Source: JANNRR01 sp031401675
Lineage (GTDB): Bacteria > Pseudomonadota > Alphaproteobacteria > Rhodobacterales > Rhodobacteraceae
DNA: 48,789 nt
Reading direction: 5' to 3'
Assembly (NCBI GenBank): GCA_031401675.1
Contig: JANNRR010000038.1
Span: forward strand, 1 to 48,789
Shown: piece by piece, positions 32,476-41,270 of the stretch
Layout: each line of letters starts with the position of its first letter
Position numbering within the stretch: position 1 is the first letter of the stretch
Made by a program: the position numbers and the translations under genes
Notes under the pieces: model-generated
What the model was told of the DNA's origin: nothing
Database searches by the model: none
Seen by the model: the letters and a program-made list of their open reading frames with translations, nothing else

Positions 32476-33783
32476 ATGGACGCGCGCAGCATCATTGCCG
32501 CCGTTCGGGTGCAGCGCCTGCTGACGGCAGAGGAATTGCAGTGGTTCGCCAAGGGTTTGGCGAACGGCGATGTGACCGACGCCCAGGCCGGGGCGTTTGC
32601 GATGGCGGTCTGTCTGCGCGGACTGACCGAAGGCGAGCGGGTGGCCCTGACCCGGGCGATGCGCGATTCCGGCGAGGTACTGACCTGGGACATGCCGGGG
32701 CCGGTGCTTGACAAGCATTCGACGGGGGGAATCGGCGATTGCGTGTCGCTGTTGCTGGCACCGGCACTGGCCGCGTGCGGAGCCTATGTGCCAATGATTT
32801 CGGGCCGCGGTCTGGGCCATACCGGCGGGACGCTGGACAAGCTGGAGGCGATCCCCGGCTACCGCGCCGACATCTCGATCGAGGCGCTGCATTCGGTGGT
32901 GCGCGATGTCGGCTGCGCGATTGTCGGGGCCACGGCGGATGTTGCACCGGCGGACCGCCGGCTTTATGCGATCCGCGATGTGACGGCGACGGTGGAAAGC
33001 GTCGATCTGATCACCGCGTCGATCCTGTCGAAGAAGCTGGCGGCGGGGCTAGAAGGACTGGTGCTGGATGTCAAGGTCGGCTCTGGCGCCTTTATGAAAA
33101 CCATGGCCGAGGCCGAAGCCCTGGCCCGGGCGCTGGTGTCGACCGCGCAGGGGGCGGGTTGCATGACCACGGCGCTGATCACCGACATGAGCCAGCCGCT
33201 GGCGACGGCGGCGGGCAACGCGCTGGAAGTGATCGAGGTGATGGAGACGCTGACCTGCACCAGCATCAACCATGCCTTGTGGGAACTGACGGCGGCGCTG
33301 GGCGGCGAGGCGCTGGCGCTGGGGGGACTGGCTGCCGATGCCGCCGACGGCGCCCGGCGGATTGCCGAAGCGTTGCGGTCTGGACGGGCGGCCGAGGTGT
33401 TCGGAGAAATGGTGGCGGCGCTGGGCGGGCCGGGCGATTTCGTCGAGCGCTGGCCGGACCGGCTGCCCTCGGCACCGGTGGTGCGCGAGGTGCCGGCCTT
33501 TACCGAAGGCTATGTGACGGCGATCGATGGGCAGGCCTTGGGGATGGCGGTGGTGCATCTGGGCGGCGGGCGGCTGAAACAGGGCGAGCGGATCAACGCC
33601 TCGGTCGGGCTGTCGGAAATCGCCGGGATCGGCGAACATGTGTCGCCGGACCTGCCGTTTGCGCTGATCCATGCCGCGTCCGAGGCGGACGCCGACCGGG
33701 CCGAACAGGCAGTGCGCGCAGCATTTTCCGTTGGAGATCGTGAGGTTGCCGATCCATCCTTGATCCATAAGAGGATCATCTGA
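32476..33783 (+). CDS. deoA: Thymidine phosphorylase
   Basis: 435 residues from ATG 32476. Pyrimidine nucleoside phosphorylase signatures are clear: DKHSTGGIGDCVSLLLAP (phosphate site, about 80-97), the SGRGLGHTGGTLDKLEAIPG signature (about 113-132) and LDVKVGSGAFMKT near 200. The C-terminal domain ends with DREVADPSLIHKRII. It cleaves thymidine and deoxyuridine to base and deoxyribose 1-phosphate. Its TGA overlaps the deoB ATG by one base (TGATG), so translation is coupled. Confidence 0.96.
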   Translation: MDARSIIAAVRVQRLLTAEELQWFAKGLANGDVTDAQAGAFAMAVCLRGLTEGERVALTRAMRDSGEVLTWDMPGPVLDKHSTGGIGDCVSLLLAPALAACGAYVPMISGRGLGHTGGTLDKLEAIPGYRADISIEALHSVVRDVGCAIVGATADVAPADRRLYAIRDVTATVESVDLITASILSKKLAAGLEGLVLDVKVGSGAFMKTMAEAEALARALVSTAQGAGCMTTALITDMSQPLATAAGNALEVIEVMETLTCTSINHALWELTAALGGEALALGGLAADAADGARRIAEALRSGRAAEVFGEMVAALGGPGDFVERWPDRLPSAPVVREVPAFTEGYVTAIDGQALGMAVVHLGGGRLKQGERINASVGLSEIAGIGEHVSPDLPFALIHAASEADADRAEQAVRAAFSVGDREVADPSLIHKRII

Positions 33784-34976
33784 TGGCCCGCGCCTTCTTG
33801 GTGGTGATGGATTCCGTGGGCTGCGGCGGCGCCCCGGATGCCGCCGCGTTTGGCGATGCCGGAGCCAACACGCTGGGCCATATCGCGCTGGCCTGCGCCG
33901 ATGGCCGGGCGGATCAGGGGCGCGCCGGGCCGCTGCGGCTGCCGGTACTGGATGAGCTGGGGCTTTGGGCGGCGGTGCGGCTGGCCTCTGGCATTGCGAT
34001 TGCCACGGGCGCGCCGGGCGGACTGTGGGGGGCAGCGACCGAGGTGTCGAACGGCAAGGATACGCCGTCGGGCCATTGGGAACTGGCCGGGGTGCCGGTG
34101 CCATGGGACTGGACCTATTTCCCGACGACGGTTCCGGCCTTTCCGGCCGAACTGGTCGCCGAAGTATGCCGGTTGGCCGGGGTTTCGGGGATTTTGGGCA
34201 ATTGCCATGCCTCCGGCGTGCCGGTGATCCACGAGTTCGGGGCCGAACATCTGCGGACCGGTTGGCCGATTTGCTATACGTCGGCGGATTCGGTGTTTCA
34301 GATCGCGGCGCACGAGCAGGTGTTCGGACTGGAACGACTGCTGACGCTGTGTCAACGGCTTGCGCCATCGCTGCATGAGCAACGCGTCGGCCGGGTGATC
34401 GCGCGGCCGTTCGTCGGGTCGGTGGCGGCGGGGTTCACGCGGACATCCAACCGGCACGACTATGCGATTGCGCCGCCGGCGCCGACGCTGTGCGACTGGG
34501 TGACGAATGCCGGGCGCGAAGTCATAGCGGTTGGCAAGATCGGCGACATCTTTTCGATGCAGGGGATCGGGCGGTTGCTGAAGGGTAAATCCGATGTCGA
34601 GCTTTTCGAACATCTGATGGCATGCGTTTCGGATACTTCAGACGGTTCCTTGACCTTTGCGAACTTTGTCGAGTTTGACAGCCTGTATGGGCACCGCCGC
34701 GATGTGGCGGGCTATGCAAGGGCGCTGGAATGGTTTGATGCAGAGGCCGGGCGGTTTCTGGCGGCGCTGCGGCCCGGGGACATGGCGGTTTTCACCGCCG
34801 ATCACGGCAACGACCCGACCTGGACCGGCACTGACCACACCCGCGAACGGGTGCCCGTGCTGATTGCGGGCAAGGGGGCGGGATCGCTGGGACTGTGCGG
34901 GTTCGCCGACGTAGCAGCGTCGATTGCCGCGCATCTGGGGGTGCCGGCTGCGGGGCCGGGGCGGAGTTTCCTTTGA
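33783..34976 (+). CDS. deoB: Phosphopentomutase
   Basis: 397 residues of the alkaline phosphatase superfamily. The N-terminal VMDSVGCGGAPDAAAFGDAGANTLGHI carries the first metal Asp; SNGKDTPSGHWE contains the catalytic Thr (about 88); C-terminal TADHGNDPTWTGTDHTRE provides the remaining metal ligands. It converts (deoxy)ribose 1-phosphate from DeoA to the 5-phosphate. The stop overlaps the start of add by four bases (TTGA). Confidence 0.97.
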   Translation: MARAFLVVMDSVGCGGAPDAAAFGDAGANTLGHIALACADGRADQGRAGPLRLPVLDELGLWAAVRLASGIAIATGAPGGLWGAATEVSNGKDTPSGHWELAGVPVPWDWTYFPTTVPAFPAELVAEVCRLAGVSGILGNCHASGVPVIHEFGAEHLRTGWPICYTSADSVFQIAAHEQVFGLERLLTLCQRLAPSLHEQRVGRVIARPFVGSVAAGFTRTSNRHDYAIAPPAPTLCDWVTNAGREVIAVGKIGDIFSMQGIGRLLKGKSDVELFEHLMACVSDTSDGSLTFANFVEFDSLYGHRRDVAGYARALEWFDAEAGRFLAALRPGDMAVFTADHGNDPTWTGTDHTRERVPVLIAGKGAGSLGLCGFADVAASIAAHLGVPAAGPGRSFL

Positions 34977-35959
34977 GTTTCAAGGACTTGCCAAAGGTCG
35001 AACTGCATCTGCACCTGGAAGGGGCGGCGCCGCCCGCGTTCATCCGGGGGCTGGCAAAGGAAAAGCACATCGACATTGCCGGGATATTCGACGAGGGCGG
35101 CGGCTATGCCATCCGTGATTTCTGGCACTTTCTGAAGGTTTATGAAGCGGCAACCAGCACGCTGCAACGGCCAGAGGACTACCATCGCCTGACAAGGGCG
35201 GTGCTGGAGGAAAGCGCGGCAAGCGGCGTGATCTATTGCGAGACCTTTCTGAGCCCGGATTTCTGCGGCGGGCGCGAGGTCGGGGCCTGGCGCGAGTATC
35301 TGCAGGCCATCCGCGAGGCGGCCGAGGCGGCGGAGCGCGATCTTGGGATCGTGTTGCGCGGGATTGTCACCTGTATCCGGCATTTCGGGCCGGACAAGGC
35401 GCGGCAAACGGCGCGCTGTGCTGCGGAAACCGCCGGGGACTGGTTGGTGGGGTTCGGTCTGGCCGGGGACGAAAAAGTAGGCAAACCCAAAGACTTTCGC
35501 TATGCGTTTGATGTTGCGCGCGAAGCCGGTTTGCGGCTGACGGCCCATGCCGGTGAGTGGGGCGGACCGGATTCCGTGCGCGATGCCATTGATGATCTGG
35601 ATGTGGAGCGGATCGGCCACGGGGTGCGGGCGATCGAGGATCTGGCGCTGGTGGACCGGATTGCCGAACAGGGGATCGTGCTGGAAACCTGCCCGGGATC
35701 AAATATCGCTCTGGGCATTTATCCGGGCTGGCGGCAACATCCGATTGCCGAACTGCACCGGCGCAGTGTGAAGGTGACGGTTTCGACCGATGATCCACCC
35801 TATTTCCACACCACGATGGCGCGGGAATACGACCGCTTGGCCGAGGCGTTCGAATGGGACGAGGCAGAACTGCGCAAGATCACCAGAACGGCGGCAGAGG
35901 CGGCGTTCTGTGCCCGGGAAACCCGCGAAAACCTGCTGAAAAGACTGGAGAAAACCTGA
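34973..35959 (+). CDS. add: Adenosine deaminase
   Basis: 328 residues if the rare TTG at 34973 is the start. I chose it because the sequence SFKDLPKVELHLHLEGA is where the family begins, no ATG or GTG lies in register, and a GGAG precedes the TTG by about seven bases. Metal and catalytic residues: HLHLEG (about 13-15), the AHAGEWGG His-Glu (about 190), IGHGVRA His (about 213) and STDDPPYF Asp (about 270). It deaminates adenosine to inosine; adenine deaminase activity cannot be excluded. Its TGA overlaps the upp ATG by one base. Confidence 0.92.
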   Translation: MSFKDLPKVELHLHLEGAAPPAFIRGLAKEKHIDIAGIFDEGGGYAIRDFWHFLKVYEAATSTLQRPEDYHRLTRAVLEESAASGVIYCETFLSPDFCGGREVGAWREYLQAIREAAEAAERDLGIVLRGIVTCIRHFGPDKARQTARCAAETAGDWLVGFGLAGDEKVGKPKDFRYAFDVAREAGLRLTAHAGEWGGPDSVRDAIDDLDVERIGHGVRAIEDLALVDRIAEQGIVLETCPGSNIALGIYPGWRQHPIAELHRRSVKVTVSTDDPPYFHTTMAREYDRLAEAFEWDEAELRKITRTAAEAAFCARETRENLLKRLEKT

Positions 35960-36591
35960 TGGCAGAACATCTGACGGTGGTGACGCATCCCCTGGTTCAG
36001 CACAAGCTGACCATCATGCGCGACAAACACACCTCGACCGCCGGGTTTCGCCAGTTGTTGCGCGAAATCAGCCAGTTGCTGGCCTATGAGATCACCCGGG
36101 ATCTGGCGATGACCACGCGCCGGATCGAAACGCCGCTGTGTGAAATGGATGCCCCGGCGCTGGACGGCAAGAAACTGGCGCTGATCTCGATCCTGCGGGC
36201 GGGGAACGGGCTATTGGACGGCATACTTGAATTGGTGCCATCGGCGCGGGTCGGGTTCATCGGACTGTACCGTGATCCGGCGACGCTGAAGCCGGTGCAG
36301 TATTATTGCAAGGTTCCGGACGAGCTGGAGGACCGGCTGGTGATCGTCGTCGATCCGATGCTGGCCACCGGCAACTCCTCGGTTGCGGCGATTGATCTGC
36401 TGAAGGCTGCGGGGGCGCGCAACCTGCGGTTCCTGTGCCTGTTGGCGGCACCCGAAGGGATTGCACGGATGACGGCGGCGCACCCGGATGTGGCAATCGT
36501 CACAGCGGCTGTGGATGAAAAGCTGAATGACCATGGATATATTGTTCCAGGACTAGGGGATGCGGGTGACCGCATGTTTGGTACAAAATAA
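35959..36591 (+). CDS. upp: Uracil phosphoribosyltransferase
   Basis: 210 residues, the usual size. The PRPP-binding loop VDPMLATGNSSVAAI (about 130-144) and the uracil-binding C-terminus HGYIVPGLGDAGDRMFG are present, with the ISILRAGNGLLDG segment near 75. It converts uracil and PRPP to UMP, recovering the base released by cdd and deoA activities. It is the last gene of the overlapping salvage operon. No clear terminator follows before the SPOR gene 66 bp away. Confidence 0.97.
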   Translation: MAEHLTVVTHPLVQHKLTIMRDKHTSTAGFRQLLREISQLLAYEITRDLAMTTRRIETPLCEMDAPALDGKKLALISILRAGNGLLDGILELVPSARVGFIGLYRDPATLKPVQYYCKVPDELEDRLVIVVDPMLATGNSSVAAIDLLKAAGARNLRFLCLLAAPEGIARMTAAHPDVAIVTAAVDEKLNDHGYIVPGLGDAGDRMFGTK

Positions 36592-36657
36592 GCCACATTT
36601 CGCTTTACTCGACCCCTGCGATCCGGCATCTTTACCCGCAGCTACATGGGGGTAGTC

Positions 36658-38169
36658 ATGCGGGGCATGATATTTGCCACGGTTGCGGTTGCCGCAGCCG
36701 TGTGGGTGGGCGCTGTTGCCCAAGCGCAGAGTTTGCGCGAGATCAGCGGGCCGAAAGAGCTGCCGCCGGCGGGCTTCAAGTCCGACCAGTATGTCGACAG
36801 CCGTGGCTGCGTCTACATTCGCGCCGGTTATGGCGGGACGGTGACCTGGGTGCCAAGGGTCGGCAACAACCGCAAACCGATCTGCGGGCAGCGGTCCAGT
36901 GTCGAACCGGTGGCCGTTGCAGAAGCCGCACCGGCAGCGGAAGTGGCGGCACCGGTTGTCGTGGCCCGGCCGGCAGCGCGGGTGGGTGCGCCGATTGAAA
37001 CAGTTGCTTCGACAACTACACCGCCAAAGATCGGGGCCAAGGCCCGCCCGGCGGCCAGCGGACTGACCGACGCCTTTGTCCCGGCGCGTGTGGCTTCGGC
37101 GGCCCCGGCTGTTGAAGTGGCGACTACACAACCCCAGACTGCGCAACCCCAGACCGCACAACCTCAGACCGCACAACCCCAGACCGGAACCCGGACCAGG
37201 GTGCGGATCGTGACCCGCGCCGCCGACTGCGACAGCACGCCCGACAGCCGCCAGAACCTGCTGAGCGACGGGCGGACGGTGGTCCGCTGCGGTTCCGCCG
37301 CGAACGGGACGCCGATCTATCTGGTGGTGGCGCGCAACGGAGCGGCTGCGCCGGCCCCGTCGGCAATTCCGGCACCGGTTCGGGTGCGAACCCCGGCGGC
37401 CCAGCCAGCGCCAGCAGCGCAGCAGCCCCGCGCGGCCGGCAGCCCGCAACTTGCCGGCAACATCGTTCAGCCGGGCTGCGGCACGCTGGCACCGATCAAT
37501 CAGCTGTATCTGGTCAGTGACGGCCGGCTGGTGGTGCGTTGTGATGCGAAATCCGGAAAAGGCGGGACTTATCTGGTGGTTGGCCGCGCCGATCTGGGAG
37601 CGCTTGCAACGAGCCCGGGGACCGGGGCGGACGCTGGGGCAGCGCCGCGACCGATCCCGAAGGGTTACAAGCTGGCCTGGGATGACGGGCGTCTGAGCCC
37701 GACCCGGGGCACGCGGGCGGCATCCGGCACGGCGTCAATGCAGCTGATCTGGACCGATGACACGCCGCGCCGACTGGTCGACAAGACCAGCGGCAAGGAT
37801 GTGACGATGGATTTTGCTTACCTGGTCTATCCCTACACCAACTATGTCACGCAGCAGCAGGCGGCCGGGACGCGGGTGGCGGTGGCCGGACCGGCAGCGC
37901 CGGCCAAACGGCTGTCGACCAAGACGGCACCTGAAACGGCTGCAGGGCGCTATGTTCAGGTTGGCAGCTTTGGCAATCCGCAGAACGCGACCGGGGCGGT
38001 GGCGCAGTTGCAGGCGGCGGGCCTGCCGGTGCGGGTGGCGAAAACCACGCAAGGCGGAAAGGCGCTGCAGATCGTGCTGGCCGGACCCTTTGCCGGGCAG
38101 GATCAGGTGCAGGCGGCGCTGTCGGTGGCGCGCAGATCGGGCTTTGCGGACGCGTTTTCCCGGAATTAA
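36658..38169 (+). CDS. SPOR-domain secreted protein
   Basis: About 503 residues from ATG 36658 (GGGGG five bases upstream). A signal peptide (MRGMIFATVAVAAAVWVGAVA, cleavage after AQA) leads into a Pro/Ala-rich periplasmic region. Three similar short modules with a Cys and a strand pair occur (SRGCVYIRAGYGGTVTWV; SDGRTVVRCGSAANGTPIYL; SDGRLVVRCDAKSGKGGTYL). A TQPQA repeat lies at 37126-37185. The C-terminal ~75 residues (RYVQVGSFGNPQNATGAVAQL ...) are a SPOR domain, which binds denuded septal peptidoglycan, so a role at the division site is likely. Confidence 0.85.
   Translation: MRGMIFATVAVAAAVWVGAVAQAQSLREISGPKELPPAGFKSDQYVDSRGCVYIRAGYGGTVTWVPRVGNNRKPICGQRSSVEPVAVAEAAPAAEVAAPVVVARPAARVGAPIETVASTTTPPKIGAKARPAASGLTDAFVPARVASAAPAVEVATTQPQTAQPQTAQPQTAQPQTGTRTRVRIVTRAADCDSTPDSRQNLLSDGRTVVRCGSAANGTPIYLVVARNGAAAPAPSAIPAPVRVRTPAAQPAPAAQQPRAAGSPQLAGNIVQPGCGTLAPINQLYLVSDGRLVVRCDAKSGKGGTYLVVGRADLGALATSPGTGADAGAAPRPIPKGYKLAWDDGRLSPTRGTRAASGTASMQLIWTDDTPRRLVDKTSGKDVTMDFAYLVYPYTNYVTQQQAAGTRVAVAGPAAPAKRLSTKTAPETAAGRYVQVGSFGNPQNATGAVAQLQAAGLPVRVAKTTQGGKALQIVLAGPFAGQDQVQAALSVARRSGFADAFSRN
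37126..37185 (+). repeat. Four 15-bp tandem repeats (TQPQA)n
   Basis: Four in-frame 15-base units (GCGCAACCCCAGACC and close variants) encode (T/A)QPQT repeats in the Pro-rich linker of the SPOR protein. Copy number may vary between strains without breaking the frame. Confidence 0.8.
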
Positions 38170-38200
38170 ACAATAAAAACAAGAAGTTCAATAGGCAGAG

Positions 38201-38224
38201 CGCCCCGTCCCTCCCGGCGGGGCG
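38201..38224. terminator. Bidirectional hairpin between convergent genes
   Basis: CGCCCC (38201-38206) and GGGGCG (38219-38224) form a hairpin with a 12-base loop, between the SPOR gene and the convergent membrane protein gene. On the plus strand it is followed by TCTT. Confidence 0.5.
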
Positions 38225-38226
38225 TC

Positions 38227-39249
38227 TTACTGGGCGCAGATGCCCTGCAAGGTGACCCACGCGCTGTCGTCCATCACCGGAACCGGTGCCGGTGCGGTGG
38301 CGAACGGATCGCCCGCGCGCAGGGCCGCGGTGGTGGTGCCGGATGGATCCAGGGCGAGGGCATAGGGTGTTGCGGCGATGCCGCTTGCGGTGAACCGCTG
38401 CAGCAGTGCTGCATCGGCCACGGCGCGTCGGCCTTCGGCCAGCACGGCGTCGGCATAAGCGGCGAGCGCTGTGGCGGGCAGGTCGCCGGTGGTCAGCAGG
38501 GCGACGGTGGCGCGCAGGCCTGCCGCCTTGAGCAGCGCCACCATCGGGTCGGCCAGATCGGCGCGCAAGGCTTCGGCCAGCACGAAACCGGCGACGATAT
38601 CGGGATTGTCATGATCCTCGATCAGGGATTCGGCGATCAGGACGACCTGACCGGGCAGGCGGGCCGTGGCGTCGATACCCTTTGGCAGCACCACAAGCTC
38701 GCCCTTGCCCATGCCAAGCACCCGGTCGCGCAGGGTGCCAAGCGCCGCCAATCCTTCGGACTGGGCGCAGGGGGGGCCGGTGACGGGGACCATGCGGGCA
38801 AGGACCAGCCGGCCGATTTCGGCGCGTTTGCTGACCGGGACCAGGGCTGCGGTATGGCGGACCAGCGCACCGGGCAGCCAGAACACCCCGAGCCCGAGGA
38901 TCAGGGCCAGGCCTGTGGCCAGGAGCGCCTGACGCAGCCGCCCGGGCCGTTGCTTTTGGGATTCGATGACGCCGTGCACCTTGTCGAGGGCGCCGATCAT
39001 GGTGCCGTCTTCCAGTTCGAGCGTCTCGATCCCCTCTCTGCCGGGGGTGTAGAGTGCCGGCAATTGCCCGGGGTTCAGCCGCTCGACAGCGGGTAGCGAC
39101 CAATGGGTCAGGGCGGTATCGGACCTTGTATCGGAAATGACCAGGGAGGCATCGCCAAGCGACACGACCACGTCGCGCCGCCGCCCGTCTGGTCGGTCGC
39201 GCCAGAGGCCAAGGCATTCCAGGCGCTGATACTGGGTCAGGGCCGTCAT
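38227..39249 (-). CDS. Hypothetical single-span membrane protein
   Basis: 340 residues from ATG 39249; the open frame upstream of it is unrelated low-complexity sequence. Residues 1-95 form a hydrophilic domain (MTALTQYQRLECLGLWRDR, VVVSLGDASLVISD), followed by a membrane segment near 106-127 (LLATGLALILGLGVFWLPGAL). The region after about 150 contains ELVVLPKGIDATARLPGQVV and a LIEDHDNPDIVAGFVLAEAL segment that faintly recalls the metal-binding region of M48-type peptidase-like proteins, but no HExxH is present. Conserved in Rhodobacterales with unknown function. Confidence 0.7.
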   Translation of the reverse strand: MTALTQYQRLECLGLWRDRPDGRRRDVVVSLGDASLVISDTRSDTALTHWSLPAVERLNPGQLPALYTPGREGIETLELEDGTMIGALDKVHGVIESQKQRPGRLRQALLATGLALILGLGVFWLPGALVRHTAALVPVSKRAEIGRLVLARMVPVTGPPCAQSEGLAALGTLRDRVLGMGKGELVVLPKGIDATARLPGQVVLIAESLIEDHDNPDIVAGFVLAEALRADLADPMVALLKAAGLRATVALLTTGDLPATALAAYADAVLAEGRRAVADAALLQRFTASGIAATPYALALDPSGTTTAALRAGDPFATAPAPVPVMDDSAWVTLQGICAQ

Positions 39250-39509
39250 CGGCAGGTCGGGCCTTGCACTTGGGGCTTGCTGATCATGCAGCGACGATAG
39301 CGCAGCATCGGGGCGGCGACAATCGGCGAGGCAGCATGGGGTCAGAGTGCCAGTGCCTTGATTTGCCGACTGAAGACGAGCGGGGGGTTGGCTGGCCACG
39401 GCCGTCCCCGTCCTGTTGCCGATTGGTGCCCGGATGATTGCCTGTCCGCACCCGGCGTATTGTGTTGCCGCGCGTTCCTTGGGAAGAGGGGCGGGAGCAG
39501 GGGGACAGG

Positions 39510-40439
39510 ATGACCGGCAGCATTGGCGACCTGACACCGGAACGTACGCCTACAGCGGCGTTTCTGACAGTGGCGGCAATGGCCTTGATTGGCCTGATCG
39601 ACAACTATGTGCGGCTGATCGCCGGCGAGGCCGGGCTGTGGCAGTTTCATCTGATGCGGACGGCGGTGGCTCTGCCACTGATCGCGGGGGTGGCCAGGCT
39701 GCTGGGCTGGCGGCTGCTGCCGCTGCGACCCCTGCCGGTATTGGGGCGCAGCCTGTTCATTTCCGGCTCGATGCTGTTGTATTTCGGTTGCCTGGCTTTG
39801 TTGCCGATCGGGCAGGTGGTGGCGGGGTTGTTCACGGCACCGATCTTTGTGGCGCTGATTTCGGCGATGTTCTACGGGACCCGGATCAGGCCGATGCAGA
39901 TCGTGGCGGTGGGGCTTGGCTTTGCCGGTATCCTGCTGATCCTGCGGCTGGATGCGGGCAGTCTGAGCCTGTTGTCGCTGATGCCGGTTCTGGCCGGGCT
40001 GTTCTACGCCATCGGCAACATCGCGACCCGGCAATGGTGCCGGGGCGAGAATGCGCTGACCCTGCTGTTCGGTTTCTTTGGGTTCATGGGGCTGTGGGGC
40101 GGGCTTGGGCTGACCCTGCTTGCTGTTTGGCCGCAAGCGGTGGCCGAAGGGGCTGATGGCTTTATCCTGCGCGGCTGGGTTGCGCCGAGCGGTCTGTTTC
40201 TGGGGCTGGTGCTGATGCAGGCGGTGGGGGCGATCATCGGGGTCTGGATGATCGTGCGGGCCTATCAGATCGCCGAAGCGCCACGCGTGGCGGTGTTCGA
40301 GAACACATTGCTGGTGTTTGCAGCGGTGTGGGCGTGGCTTTTGTGGGGCGAAACCCTTGATCTGACGGCACTGGCCGGAATGGCGGCGATCGGGCTGGCC
40401 GGTGTTCTGATTGCGATGGCACCGGAGGGGCAAGGGTGA
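39510..40439 (+). CDS. EamA/DMT-family transporter
   Basis: 309 residues from ATG 39510, preceded by GGGGGACAGG. About ten hydrophobic segments in two halves (SLFISGSMLLYFGCLALLP in the first, PSGLFLGLVLMQAVGAIIGV and FENTLLVFAAVWAWLLWGE in the second) give the EamA fold. The conserved helix pair around residues 75-120 resembles RhaT/RarD-like exporters, but the substrate is unknown. The stop overlaps the GTG start of the sulfotransferase gene by four bases, so the two are one unit. Confidence 0.87.
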   Translation: MTGSIGDLTPERTPTAAFLTVAAMALIGLIDNYVRLIAGEAGLWQFHLMRTAVALPLIAGVARLLGWRLLPLRPLPVLGRSLFISGSMLLYFGCLALLPIGQVVAGLFTAPIFVALISAMFYGTRIRPMQIVAVGLGFAGILLILRLDAGSLSLLSLMPVLAGLFYAIGNIATRQWCRGENALTLLFGFFGFMGLWGGLGLTLLAVWPQAVAEGADGFILRGWVAPSGLFLGLVLMQAVGAIIGVWMIVRAYQIAEAPRVAVFENTLLVFAAVWAWLLWGETLDLTALAGMAAIGLAGVLIAMAPEGQG

Positions 40440-41086
40440 TTCTGTCGCGCGGCCGGGGCTATCTGTTCGTGCATATTCCCAAAACCGGTGGCACCGCGCT
40501 GTCGCTGGCGCTGGAGGGCCGGGCCCTGAAGGATGACATTCTGGTCGGCGACACGCCGAAGGCGCGGGCCCGAAGGCGGCGGCTGACCGGCATCGCGACC
40601 CGTGGGCGGTTGTGGAAACACTCGACGCTGGCCGATCTGGACGGGTTGGTGGCGCCGGCTGAACTGGCCGGGCTGATGGTGTTCACGGTGGTGCGCAATC
40701 CCTGGGACCGGCTGGTCAGCTATTATCACTGGCTGCGCGTTCAGCGGTTCAGGCATCGGACGGTTGAATTGGCCAAGCTATTGGATTTCCACGAGTTTCT
40801 GAACCACATCGAGACCTGTTCCAGCATTGCCGAATGGCCCTATGGCCGCTATGTGCAGGATGCCGGCGGGCTGGACCGCTGCCGGTTGTGGATCCGGCTG
40901 GAGCATCTGGCCGAAGACATTCAGCCGTTGGAGCGCCATCTGGGGTTTGACCTTGGCCCGCTGCCGGTCGTCAACGCCTCGGACCGGGGACCGGACTATC
41001 GCAGCTATTACAGCGACGTGGACGCGGCGCTGGTGGCGCGCCTGTGCGCAGAGGATATCGCGCGATTTGGATACGCATTCTCTTGA
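40436..41086 (+). CDS. Sulfotransferase-family protein
   Basis: 216 residues from GTG 40436, which overlaps the transporter stop (GTGA). The PAPS 5'-phosphosulfate loop is FVHIPKTGGTALS (about 11-23) and the 3'-phosphate site is VVRNPWDRLVSYYHW (about 84-98), both diagnostic of cytosolic or Golgi-like sulfotransferases (Sulfotransfer_2 type). The acceptor is unknown; bacterial members sulfate glycans or exopolysaccharides. Coupling to an EamA transporter may link sulfation with export, which is an inference from context only. Confidence 0.85.
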   Translation: MILSRGRGYLFVHIPKTGGTALSLALEGRALKDDILVGDTPKARARRRRLTGIATRGRLWKHSTLADLDGLVAPAELAGLMVFTVVRNPWDRLVSYYHWLRVQRFRHRTVELAKLLDFHEFLNHIETCSSIAEWPYGRYVQDAGGLDRCRLWIRLEHLAEDIQPLERHLGFDLGPLPVVNASDRGPDYRSYYSDVDAALVARLCAEDIARFGYAFS

Positions 41087-41270
41087 CTTTCCGGCACGGA
41101 CTGTTTCCCGCATCGCATGAATGCCGCCGTTAAGGTTGCATTCACGGGGCGGGCGAAACTTTGCCGTTTTCCTGTCGCAATCATGGCCAATTTTGGGCAA
41201 TCGAATCATCCCTGTTGCCGTTGCTGGGTGAAAGTCATCGCTGCCAACGACTTCGACGAGGGACAAGAAC

